From assembly GCA_016790075.1 (NCBI GenBank), contig JAEUPP010000070.1, positions 62,001-126,000 on the forward strand: a stretch of DNA of 64,000 nt. Direction: 5' to 3'. This document shows positions 9,026-17,099 of the stretch, piece after piece. How positions within the stretch are numbered: the stretch's first letter is position 1; each line of letters opens with the position of its first letter. This DNA is from Rhodanobacteraceae bacterium (GTDB lineage: Bacteria; Pseudomonadota; Gammaproteobacteria; Xanthomonadales; Rhodanobacteraceae). A model generated the notes under the pieces. It searched no databases and had not been told where the DNA came from. It saw nothing but the letters and a program-made list of their open reading frames with translations. A program made the position numbers and the translations under genes.

Positions 9026-10189
9026 ATGCAGCGAATCGCGATAGCAGAGCGTAGCGACTGGCGCGAAACCGCGACCAGCCTCGGATTTCGTTTTCACACG
9101 ATAGCGGGCGAGCCCTACTGGGTCGAGGATGCGTACTATGCGTTCTCGCTGCGGCAGATCGAGGACGATCTAGAAGATCCCACGACCGAACTGCACGAGA
9201 TGGCCATGGGGCTGGTCGGCGAGATCGTGCAGAGCGAAACGCTGATGGACCAGCTCGCCGTGCCGGCCGACTATCGCGACTGGATCGCGGAGTCCTGGCG
9301 CCGTGGCGAGCCGCATTTGTATGGCCGTATGGATCTGGCCTATGACGGCCGCGGGCCGGCCAAGCTGTTCGAGCTCAATTACGACACGCCGACGGCGTTG
9401 TACGAAGCCGCGTTCTTTCAATGGGTCTGGCTTGAGCAGCAAAAGCAGCGCGGTCAACTGCCCGATGCAGCGGACCAATACAATCTGATTCAGGATCTGC
9501 TGGTCGAAACCTTCGCGACCATCGCACCGGATCTGCCGAAACCGCTGTATTTCTCGGCCGTGCGTGATTCGCTGGAGGACCAGGGGACCGTCACCTATCT
9601 GCGCGATTGCGCCCAGCAGGCCGGCATCGATACACGCAGCATCGCGATCGAAGACATAGGTCTGTCGGCCGATAGCCGTTTTACCGATCTCGACGACTTT
9701 GTCATCGGGGCGCTGTTCAAACTCTATCCGCTGGAATTTCTGTTCGCTGAGCGCTTCGGTCCGGCGCTGCCGCGCTCGGGCATCCGCCTGATCGAGCCGC
9801 CGTGGAAAACGCTATTAAGCAACAAGGGTATATTGCCGCTTTTGTGGCAGAGACATAAGGGCCATCCGAACCTGCTCGAAGCCTACTTCGAGACCGCGAC
9901 GAGTGGCGCGCTTGAGCCGGGCTGGGTGCGTAAGCCCATGTATTCGCGTGAAGGCGCCAACATCACTCTGATCCTGCCGGACGGCAGCCAGCATGTTGCT
10001 TCCGGCCCGTACGACGATTCGCCCTGGATACGCCAGGCTTTGCATCCGTTGCCGTGTTACGACGGAAACTATGCGGTAGTCGGCAGCTGGGTCGTGGCTG
10101 ATCGTGCCGCGGGTATCGGCATCCGCGAAGATACTACCCTGATCACGCGCGATACCTCGCGCTTCGTGCCGCATGTAATTCTTGACTAG
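9026..10189 (+). CDS. yjfC: Glutathionylspermidine-synthase-like ATP-grasp ligase (YjfC/YgiC family)
   Basis: 387 residues. It corresponds to the synthetase domain of GspS without the amidase domain: FELNYDTPTALYEAAFFQW (ATP-grasp core), IRLIEPPWKTLLSNKG, KPMYSREGANITLI and the C-terminal VVGSWVVADRAAGIGIREDT. Such ligases form an amide between a carboxylate and an amine; the true substrate of the YjfC/YgiC group is not settled, and published comparative work suggests modification of a peptide or protein rather than glutathione. Last gene of the yjf-type set, followed by a bidirectional terminator. A spermidine synthesis gene (speD) lies 51 kb away in the same window. Confidence 0.9.
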   Translation: MQRIAIAERSDWRETATSLGFRFHTIAGEPYWVEDAYYAFSLRQIEDDLEDPTTELHEMAMGLVGEIVQSETLMDQLAVPADYRDWIAESWRRGEPHLYGRMDLAYDGRGPAKLFELNYDTPTALYEAAFFQWVWLEQQKQRGQLPDAADQYNLIQDLLVETFATIAPDLPKPLYFSAVRDSLEDQGTVTYLRDCAQQAGIDTRSIAIEDIGLSADSRFTDLDDFVIGALFKLYPLEFLFAERFGPALPRSGIRLIEPPWKTLLSNKGILPLLWQRHKGHPNLLEAYFETATSGALEPGWVRKPMYSREGANITLILPDGSQHVASGPYDDSPWIRQALHPLPCYDGNYAVVGSWVVADRAAGIGIREDTTLITRDTSRFVPHVILD

Positions 10190-10221
10190 TTTCCCAGCGG
10201 TTTCGCTGGGAGTCGCGATTC

Positions 10222-10254
10222 AGCAAGAGGGCGCCGCCAGGGCGCCCTCTTGCT
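10222..10254. terminator. Bidirectional terminator between convergent genes
   Basis: Perfect 14-bp stem AGCAAGAGGGCGCC / GGCGCCCTCTTGCT with loop GCCAG, placed between the ligase stop (10189) and the M13 peptidase stop (10273). T tract is poor. A smaller hairpin (CCAGCG-GTTT-CGCTGG) lies at 10195-10210. Confidence 0.75.
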
Positions 10255-10272
10255 GTTCACTGTGAAACGCGA

Positions 10273-12327
10273 CTACCAGATCTTCACCTGCGTGTCGCCG
10301 CCACGCACCATGGCATCGCCGGCCTTGCAGCCGAATGCGGCAGCAAATGCGGGCATGTTGGATGGCGCGCCTATGGCGCGGAATCGCGCTGGCGCATGCG
10401 GATCGACATTGAGGCGGCGCTTGAGTTCAGCATCGCGGAACGCGCGGCGCCATACCTGGGCGAAATTGATGAAAAAGCGCTGGTCCGGCGAGAGTCCGTC
10501 AATTTTTGCGTTCGGGTCGGTGGCCTTGCTCTGGGCGAGCTTGAACGCATCGTAGGAAACATGCAGGCCGCCGAGGTCGGCGATGTTCTCGCCTAGGGTG
10601 AGCTTGCCCTTGACGTGCAGGTCCTCGATCGCGACATAGCCATCGAACTGCTGTACGAGCTTGGCCGTACGTGCCTCGAATTTCTCGCGATCTTCCTTGG
10701 TCCACCAGTCCGACAAGTTGCCCTTGGCGTCGAACTTGCTGCCCTCATCGTCATAGCCGTGCAGGATTTCATGGCCGATGACCGCGCCTATGCCGCCGTA
10801 GTTCAGCGCATCGTCGGCCTTGGCGTCGAAGAACGGCGGTTGCAGGATCGCGGCGGGAAACACGATCTCGTTCTGCAGCGGGTTGTAGTACGCGTTCACC
10901 GTCTGTGGCGTCATGCCCCATTCGCGCCGGTCGACCGGCTTGTTGATCTTGGACATGGACCAGTCGTGGTTGAACTTGGCGGCAGCGGCAACGTTCGCGA
11001 AGTAACCATCAGGCTTGATGGCGAGGCCGTCCCACTGCCGCCAGCTGTCGGGATAGCCAATCTTTGGTGTGAACGAAGCCCACTTTTCGAGGGCTTTGGT
11101 CTTGGTTTCAGCGCTCATCCAGTCCAGTTTCTCCAGCCGTGCCTTGGTCGCCTGGCGCAGGTTGTCGACGAGCACCTGCGCGCGCTGCTTGGCTTCGGGC
11201 GGGAAATTCTTTGCGACATAGAGCTGGCCCAGTGCCATGCCCATACCGTCTTCGACGGATTCCATGACGCGCTTCCAGCGCGGCTGATTTTCCTGCTTGC
11301 CGCTCAAGGTTTTGCCGTGAAAGCCAAAGTGCGCCTCGGCCAGTGCATCCGACAGATAGGGGGCAGCGCTGTCGATGAGCTTGAAGCGCAAGTAAGCCTT
11401 CCAGTCGGCCGCCGGCACCTGTTCGATCATGGCGTTGACTTCGGCAAAGAACTTCGGCTGCGACAGGGAGAAGCCCTTGCTGTCAGACAGGTTCTGACGC
11501 GCGAAGAATTTGTTCCAGCCAAAATGTGGGTTCTGTTTCTGCGCTTCGGCCAGGCTTATGAAATTGTATTGGTTCTCTGGCGAACGCAGTTCGACCGGCG
11601 CGAGTGAAGCGACAGCAAGGCGATTCTCAAACGCGAGCACGGCGGCTGCCTGCGTGCTTGCATCGGCCTTGGCAACTCCGGCAATTTCCAGCACCTGGGC
11701 GATATAGCCGAGATAAGCCTCGCGGATCTTCTTGTAGCTGCCGTCTTTGCCGTCTTCGAGGTAGTAGGCGCGTTCGGGCAAGCCCAGTCCTCCCTGGAAC
11801 GCGTACGCGATTTCCATCGAAGAATTCTTGAAATCGGCTTCGCCGCCGAAACTGAACAGCAGCCCCAGACCGGCCGCATGCGTGTCGTGCACAAACGAGA
11901 CGATGTCGTCCGGAGACTTGAGGCTGTCGACGCGCTTGAGCCAGTCGCTGATAGGAGCGATACCGGCCTTGTTCGCCGCCGCCTGGTCCATACCACTTTT
12001 GTAGAACGCGCCGACCTTGGCTTCAATCGAGGCAGCGTCCAGCGCACCAAGATTCTTTGCTGCCGCTTCGGCGATGCTGTGGGTTGCATGCATCGAGGCC
12101 TCGTCGAGCTGCTCGAAGCTACCCCAGGTGGAGCGATCGGCCGGAATCGCATTGGCCTTGAGCCAGTTTGCATTGACGTAATTGAACAGGTCGCTGCAGG
12201 CCGAACCCTGGGTGTCGAACTGCTTGGTATCGATGCCGCGGGTCAGTTCAATCTTGCCTGCGAACGCGAGGCTGCAGCAGCCAAGGCTCACGGCCAGGGC
12301 CAGGGGTTTGAGGAAGCGGTATTTCAT
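10273..12327 (-). CDS. M13 family zinc metallopeptidase (neprilysin/PepO-like), secreted
   Basis: 684 residues with a signal peptide (MKYRFLKPLALAVSLGCCSL then AFA). The N-terminal M13 motif ACSDLFNYVNANWLKANAIP follows. The catalytic zinc site is HEILH at residues 519-523, with the third ligand Glu580 in ENIADLGG; NAYYNPLQNEIVFPAAILQP is also present. The protein ends in the family-typical Trp after CKAGDAMVRGG. M13 enzymes are oligopeptidases cleaving before hydrophobic residues; this one should be periplasmic or exported. Complete and apparently intact, single gene. Confidence 0.95.
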   Translation of the reverse strand: MKYRFLKPLALAVSLGCCSLAFAGKIELTRGIDTKQFDTQGSACSDLFNYVNANWLKANAIPADRSTWGSFEQLDEASMHATHSIAEAAAKNLGALDAASIEAKVGAFYKSGMDQAAANKAGIAPISDWLKRVDSLKSPDDIVSFVHDTHAAGLGLLFSFGGEADFKNSSMEIAYAFQGGLGLPERAYYLEDGKDGSYKKIREAYLGYIAQVLEIAGVAKADASTQAAAVLAFENRLAVASLAPVELRSPENQYNFISLAEAQKQNPHFGWNKFFARQNLSDSKGFSLSQPKFFAEVNAMIEQVPAADWKAYLRFKLIDSAAPYLSDALAEAHFGFHGKTLSGKQENQPRWKRVMESVEDGMGMALGQLYVAKNFPPEAKQRAQVLVDNLRQATKARLEKLDWMSAETKTKALEKWASFTPKIGYPDSWRQWDGLAIKPDGYFANVAAAAKFNHDWSMSKINKPVDRREWGMTPQTVNAYYNPLQNEIVFPAAILQPPFFDAKADDALNYGGIGAVIGHEILHGYDDEGSKFDAKGNLSDWWTKEDREKFEARTAKLVQQFDGYVAIEDLHVKGKLTLGENIADLGGLHVSYDAFKLAQSKATDPNAKIDGLSPDQRFFINFAQVWRRAFRDAELKRRLNVDPHAPARFRAIGAPSNMPAFAAAFGCKAGDAMVRGGDTQVKIW

Positions 12328-12410
12328 GGAAGGCCTCTACGGTTGCGACTCCCGCTGCGGCGGGCTACTGGGGAAAAGTCAGAGCGTGAACGGGCTGGCC
12401 TGTCTACAGA

Positions 12411-12652
12411 TCACGACTGCTGCGTGGCGTTGCCGGACTTGTAGGCGCGCTCCAGCAGGCCGTATTCGAGGGGAACCGGATTGCCCGCCCGCCAGCCGCC
12501 GTCCGCATATTGGAGAAGTCGGCGCAGGCTGCGGTTTTCGTTTCGAAATTGCGCGTGCCGCGGCCATGTTGACGGGGCGTCGCCCAGGCCGATGCGGAAA
12601 CCAGAGTCAGCGCGGGGGCTGCCGTGCGCGGCAGGGCGAAGCGCAGCTTCAT
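12411..12652 (-). pseudogene. Decayed M13-peptidase-like N-terminal fragment
   Basis: Reading from ATG 12652 a signal-peptide-like start (MKLRFALPRT...SASAWA) is followed by FETKTAACADF. The M13 consensus then continues only in another frame as QYADGGWRAGNPVPLEYG, reaching a stop at 12411. Joining the two needs one inserted base near DF|QYADGG. The motif AC-DF-QYA-GGW-NPVP is the hallmark of M13 N-termini, like the intact gene just downstream, so this looks like a frameshifted and truncated relative. Similarity after NPVP is weak, so an unrelated small secreted peptide is possible. Confidence 0.45.
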
Positions 12653-12815
12653 GTGGAATTCCTTGGGCATGTGCAGTCTGGCAGCCTAGACACGAAGCCG
12701 GTCATCTTAACAGTGTCGAAAGCTTGGCGTTTACCCTGGGCCTGCTGCTGTTTCCATGCACGGACCGGCCGAACACCCGGGTATGATCGCGCAGGACACG
12801 TTGACTGGAGTTGCC

Positions 12816-14195
12816 ATGCAGGTTCAGTTCTGTGGTGCCAATGGGGAAGTGACGGGGTCGTCGCATCTGGTCCGTATCGGGGAGCGCCAGATCCTGCTCG
12901 ACTGCGGCATGATCCAGGGCGACGAGGAGGCCGAGCGGCGCAATGCCGAGCCCTTTCCGTTCGATCCTCAACGCATCGATGCATTGGTGCTGAGCCATGC
13001 CCATATCGATCATGTCGGTCGTGTCCCGCTGCTCGTCAAGCGCGGATTTCGCGGGCCGATCTATGCTCAGGCGGCGACCGCTGATCTGAGTCGCATCATG
13101 CTCGAGGATGCGGCATCGATCGCCGAGGCCGACATCGTGCGGGATAACCTGCGGCGCATGCAGCAGGGGCTGAAGCCAGAACAACCGCTGTATACGCGCA
13201 AGGATGCACAAGCCGCGCTTGCGCATATGCGGCCGCTGCCGTACGACAACGAACTTGAACTGTTTCCCGGGGTGCATCTGCGCTTGCGCGATGCGGGCCA
13301 CATTCTCGGTTCGGCTGTCGTCGAACTCCGGCAGGACGGCGGGCGCAAGCTCGTGTTCTCGGGCGATATAGGGCCTCGCGGTACGCCCATACTGCGTGAT
13401 CCGGTGGCCATCGATCGCGCCGATCTTGTGCTGATGGAATCGACCTATGGCAACCGCGTGCATCGGCCGCGTGGCGATACCGTGAAGGAGCTCGGCGACA
13501 TTTTTGCCGCCGCCAGGCACAGCGGCGGCAACGTCATCATTCCGGCCTTCGCGGTCGGGCGCAGCCAGGAGCTGCTGTACTGGATGGCGCAGTACTACGA
13601 AGCATGGGGGCTGGACCGGTTCCGCATCTTTCTCGACAGCCCCATGGCCGGCAAGGTGCTTGAGGTCTACGAGCGCCACGAGGATCTGTTTGATGAAGAG
13701 GCCCGCGCGCTCTGGGCGCGCAGGCCGCATCCGCTGCGCCTGCCGAATCTGAGCCTGACTACCTCGGTTGCCGAGTCGCAGGCGATCAACGCCTATCAGG
13801 GTGGGGCGATCATTATCGCGGGTTCGGGCATGTGCACGGGCGGGCGCGTGCGCCACCACCTGCGCCAGAATCTTGGCCGGCACAACGCCCACATTCTCTT
13901 TGTCGGCTATCAGGCCCAGGGCACATTGGGGCGCCTGCTCGTCGATGGCGTCAAAAAAGTAAAATTGTTCGGCGAGTGGATAACGGTAAACGCACACAGG
14001 CATACCGTAGGCGGACTGTCGGCGCATGCGGACCAGGCTGGTCTGATCGAATGGTATGGCGCGATACCTGGACATGCGCCGGTCTATCTGGTTCATGGTG
14101 AGGACATCGCGCGCGAGGCGCTGGCCGCGAAGCTGCGTGAGCGTTTTCGCGCCAGGGTCGAACTGAGTCATCCCGGCGTGGTCGTGACGGTGTAA
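12816..14195 (+). CDS. MBL-fold, beta-CASP domain RNA metallo-hydrolase (YSH1/CPSF-like)
   Basis: 459 residues from ATG 12816 (TGGAG 5 bases upstream). The metallo-beta-lactamase Zn motif is LSHAHIDHVG near residue 60, with DAGHILGSAVVEL, FSGDIGP and a C-terminal SAHADQAGLIEW. The beta-CASP insertion is indicated by ESTYGNRVH, IPAFAVGRSQELLYWM, DSPMA and GSGMCTGGRVRHHL. Bacterial members act as RNA endo/exonucleases; the specific RNA is unknown. Monocistronic by spacing. Confidence 0.93.
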   Translation: MQVQFCGANGEVTGSSHLVRIGERQILLDCGMIQGDEEAERRNAEPFPFDPQRIDALVLSHAHIDHVGRVPLLVKRGFRGPIYAQAATADLSRIMLEDAASIAEADIVRDNLRRMQQGLKPEQPLYTRKDAQAALAHMRPLPYDNELELFPGVHLRLRDAGHILGSAVVELRQDGGRKLVFSGDIGPRGTPILRDPVAIDRADLVLMESTYGNRVHRPRGDTVKELGDIFAAARHSGGNVIIPAFAVGRSQELLYWMAQYYEAWGLDRFRIFLDSPMAGKVLEVYERHEDLFDEEARALWARRPHPLRLPNLSLTTSVAESQAINAYQGGAIIIAGSGMCTGGRVRHHLRQNLGRHNAHILFVGYQAQGTLGRLLVDGVKKVKLFGEWITVNAHRHTVGGLSAHADQAGLIEWYGAIPGHAPVYLVHGEDIAREALAAKLRERFRARVELSHPGVVVTV

Positions 14196-14411
14196 CAGAC
14201 GGGCTGAACGTTTGCGCAGCTTGCGCCTGCGGACTGGCGGCAAGCCGGTTTGTATCGTCAGCCCGCATAGGTCCGCGAGCCGTCTGTGTGCAAGACCGCT
14301 GCTAATGACGATTTGGCCGTCCACGCGGCGCTTGCATGGCGTTACGGCATAAGCGCTGCGCCGCGTTCCGTGAAGCGCTAGGCTTTGCCGCATCCGTTTC
14401 CGTTCGCGCCC

Positions 14412-15158
14412 ATGTCCCGATTGCTTGTCTTCCAGCACGTGGCGGCTGAGCCGCTAGGCACCCTGGATCGCCTGATCCGTGGTCGTGGCCACCGCACCAA
14501 GTTCGTCAACTTTGAACGGCAGCCCGATGCCGCGCCCTGCATCGACCGCTATAGCGGACTGATTGTGCTCGGCGGTCCCATGAACGTCGACGACAAGGCG
14601 CAGCGTGCGCACCTGCTGACCGAGATGCGCACGATCGAAGCGGCGCTGTATCAGGGCAAGCCCGTGCTTGGCATTTGCCTTGGTGCGCAGCTCCTGGCGC
14701 ATGTGCTCGGCGCGCCGATACGGCGGCAGCGTGAAGCCGAGATCGGCTGGTACGAGGTGACTACGACGGATGCGGGGCGCTCCGACTCGGTGATCGCACC
14801 GCTCGGTGCCGGCGCGCCGCTATTCCAGTGGCACAACTACGCTTTCGAGGTGCCTGGGCAGGCGCAGCATCTTGCCCAGAGTGCGGGCTGTGCCGGCCAG
14901 GCGTTTCGCTACGGCACCAATGCCTACGGATTCCAGTTCCATCTGGAAGCGAATCAAGCCCTGATCGAGCGCTGGCTGGCTACACCTGCTTATCGTGCGG
15001 AGCTCTGTGCGGCAGGGCTGCCACATGGCGCCGACGCGATTCGTGCAACTACCGCGCGCGAGGTTGCGGCTATGGAACAACGAGCCGAACTCGTGTTCGG
15101 CGAGTTCCTCGATCTGGTGGGCCGGCCCCTGCGCCGTATCTGCCTGGGTTCGCGCTGA
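14412..15158 (+). CDS. Class I glutamine amidotransferase family protein
   Basis: 248 residues from ATG 14412. The nucleophile elbow is GICLGAQLLA (Cys near residue 87) and the partner His/Glu are in QFHLEAN near residue 178. Also LIVLGGPMNVDD. Single-domain GMP-synthase-like amidotransferases of this type can hydrolyse glutamine or gamma-glutamyl compounds; no dedicated synthetase partner is next to it. The start region lacks a strong ribosome site. Confidence 0.88.
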   Translation: MSRLLVFQHVAAEPLGTLDRLIRGRGHRTKFVNFERQPDAAPCIDRYSGLIVLGGPMNVDDKAQRAHLLTEMRTIEAALYQGKPVLGICLGAQLLAHVLGAPIRRQREAEIGWYEVTTTDAGRSDSVIAPLGAGAPLFQWHNYAFEVPGQAQHLAQSAGCAGQAFRYGTNAYGFQFHLEANQALIERWLATPAYRAELCAAGLPHGADAIRATTAREVAAMEQRAELVFGEFLDLVGRPLRRICLGSR

Positions 15159-15410
15159 CGTCGATTGCCGGGCAGGCTGCGGCGTGCGCAGGCCTGGCGG
15201 TCGACGTGTGTGTCGAGGCAACGTGCTGGTAGCGTAGCTGCCGCTGCCGCCGCAAGCAGTTTGTGCTGGCGGGCGATGTCTTCCTTGCAGTACCTTCGGG
15301 AAGCCAAATGCTTGCGAGCCGAGCATTTGGCGGGGTTGTGCGGACAAGCAGCCGGATACATAGACCGCGCTGCGGGAACTGGTACAGAACATTCCTGGAT
15401 GGAGGCAACG

Positions 15411-15815
15411 ATGGCTAGGATTACTGGAATCGGCGGCGTTTTTTTCAAGAGCAGAAACGACAACGCCGCACTTGCCGCCTGGTATCAGAAACACCTGGGC
15501 CTGACGCTGGAGGGTTTTGGCGGTGCCATTCTGCGCTGGCCTGACGACAAGGCAGAGGATCAGGGGCTTACCGTCTGGCACGTTGCGGACAAGGCAAGCC
15601 AGTGGTTCAGCCCTAGCGATTCCTCGTTCATGATCAATTATCGCGTCGATAATCTGGGCGAGATGATTGCGCAACTCAGCGCTGCGGGGATTGAAATCAT
15701 TGGTGGCCCAGAGTCCCATGAGAACGGCAAGTTTGCCTGGATCCTCGACCCCGAAGGAAACAAAGTGGAGTTGTGGGAGCCCATGCCCTGGGACGAAAAG
15801 AACAAGGCGGGCTGA
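15411..15815 (+). CDS. VOC family (glyoxalase-like) protein
   Basis: 134 residues from ATG 15411, with GGAGG 5 bases upstream. Two beta-alpha-beta-beta-beta halves: ITGIGGVFFKSRNDNAALAA and NYRVDNLGEMIAQLSAAGI, ending in the VOC motif FAWILDPEGNKVELWEP, where the Glu is a typical metal ligand. Substrate unknown. The 250 bases before it hold no gene, only an imperfect inverted repeat (GCCAAATGC ... GCATTTGGC, 15303-15331). Confidence 0.88.
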   Translation: MARITGIGGVFFKSRNDNAALAAWYQKHLGLTLEGFGGAILRWPDDKAEDQGLTVWHVADKASQWFSPSDSSFMINYRVDNLGEMIAQLSAAGIEIIGGPESHENGKFAWILDPEGNKVELWEPMPWDEKNKAG

Positions 15816-15972
15816 AGCTGTCGTTGCGTTGCAGGCGTTTGCCCGGAGCCTGATGAACAGGTGGTGGTTGCTGAAAACACGGCGTTTGATGCCGGCGTAA
15901 TCCGCACGAGCACCTCCGCCGGTTCGTGCTATCTCCCGACGACTGGGCCGGAAGGCTCTGCATGGTCAGCTT

Positions 15973-16353
15973 ATGAACCTCAATCAGGTAACGCTTCCCG
16001 CCTGCAATTACGAAGACTCGGTCGCTTTCTACCGGCGCATGGGGTTTACCCAGATTGTCCACTCTCCACCGCGCTACGCCCGGTTTGAATGTCCTGACGG
16101 CGACGCTACGTTTTCAATTCACCTCGTCGATTCTGCGGCGGTCGCTTCGGGTTTCGTCACCTATTTTGAATGTGACGATCTCGATGCAAGAGTCCACGAT
16201 CTGAAGTCCAGAGGTTTCGTTTTCACGAAAGACGTTGCCGACGAGCGCTGGCTTTGGCGGGAAGCACGGTTGCTTGACCCCAGCGGCAACGTTATCTGCC
16301 TGTTTCATGCCGGAGAGAATCGGAAAAATCCACCTTGGCGCATCAGCGCCTAG
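15973..16353 (+). CDS. VOC family (glyoxalase-like) protein
   Basis: 126 residues: MNLNQVTLPACNYEDSVAFY with YRRMGF, then FECDDLDARVHDLKSRGF and RLLDPSGNVICLF, the two halves of a VOC domain. Only distantly similar to the VOC protein upstream. Its TAG stop shares the palindrome CTAG (16350-16353) with the stop of the convergent murU gene, so the two coding regions overlap by 4 bases. Confidence 0.87.
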   Translation: MNLNQVTLPACNYEDSVAFYRRMGFTQIVHSPPRYARFECPDGDATFSIHLVDSAAVASGFVTYFECDDLDARVHDLKSRGFVFTKDVADERWLWREARLLDPSGNVICLFHAGENRKNPPWRISA

Positions 16354-17099
16354 TGGTTGGCCCGACCCGGTGCGGTTCGGTGGTCGGGGCCGCTGCCCAG
16401 CACCGTGTCCAGTTGCGCAAGCCGCTGCGGCGTACCGACATCGGTCCAGCAGCCGCGATGATGCATGCCGCCGACGCGGCCCTTGGCAATTGCGGCATGC
16501 AGCAGCGGTGCGAGTTTGAATCGCGGCGGTGTTTCATTGGCGCCGGCATCGTCGCCGACCACGCGGCGCCAGTCGTCGAGCAGCGTGGGATCGTAGATGC
16601 CGATACCGGCGAAGGTCAGGCGAGCCGCTGTCCCGGCGCTGTCGATGCTGGCAAGGCGGTCATTCACAAGCCGAAAGTCGCCGCGCGGATGATGCGCGGG
16701 GTTGTCGACGAGCACGAGGTTGGCGAGATCACCGTCACGCAGTCCTAGCGTGGCGAGGTCGAAATCGCAATAAACATCGCCATTGAGCGCCAGGAACGGT
16801 TGCGTACCGAGCAGGTCACGTGCTTTGAGCATGCCGCCACCGGTTTCCAGCGGCTCGGCGCCTTCCTCGCTGTAATGCAGCGCCACATTCCAGCGCGAGC
16901 CATCGCCGAGCGCCGCCGGGAATGCGGCCGCAAGCCACGAGGTATTGATGACGATGTCGCGAACACCGAGCCGGGCGAGGCGCTCGAGGTGCCATTCGAT
17001 CAGTCGCTTGCCGCCGGCCTGCAGCAGCGGCTTTGGGGTGTGGTCGGTCAGTGGGCGCATGCGTTCGCCCTTGCCAGCGGCAAAGATCAATGCCTTCAT
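16350..17099 (-). CDS. murU: N-acetylmuramate-1-phosphate uridylyltransferase
   Basis: 249 residues. Nucleotidyltransferase signature MKALIFAAGKGERMRPLTDH at the N-terminus, then TPKPLL, FLALNGDVYCDFDL and a C-terminal CWTDVGTPQRLAQLD. The assignment rests on the fold plus the 4-base ATGA overlap with amgK, the established AmgK-MurU pair. Makes UDP-MurNAc from MurNAc-1-P in the peptidoglycan recycling route that bypasses de novo synthesis. The C-terminal ~15 residues (GSGPDHRTAPGRANH) extend beyond the usual family end. Confidence 0.9.
   Translation of the reverse strand: MKALIFAAGKGERMRPLTDHTPKPLLQAGGKRLIEWHLERLARLGVRDIVINTSWLAAAFPAALGDGSRWNVALHYSEEGAEPLETGGGMLKARDLLGTQPFLALNGDVYCDFDLATLGLRDGDLANLVLVDNPAHHPRGDFRLVNDRLASIDSAGTAARLTFAGIGIYDPTLLDDWRRVVGDDAGANETPPRFKLAPLLHAAIAKGRVGGMHHRGCWTDVGTPQRLAQLDTVLGSGPDHRTAPGRANH

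Noticed and set aside
12702-14438. 578-codon minus-strand frame opposite the beta-CASP gene
   Set aside because: Codon-bias shadow in GC-rich DNA; the plus-strand protein has the full metal-binding motif set.
15303-15331. Inverted repeat GCCAAATGC / GCATTTGGC before the first VOC gene
   Set aside because: Nine-base arms with an 11-base loop and no T tract or known operator match; too little to call a regulator site or terminator.
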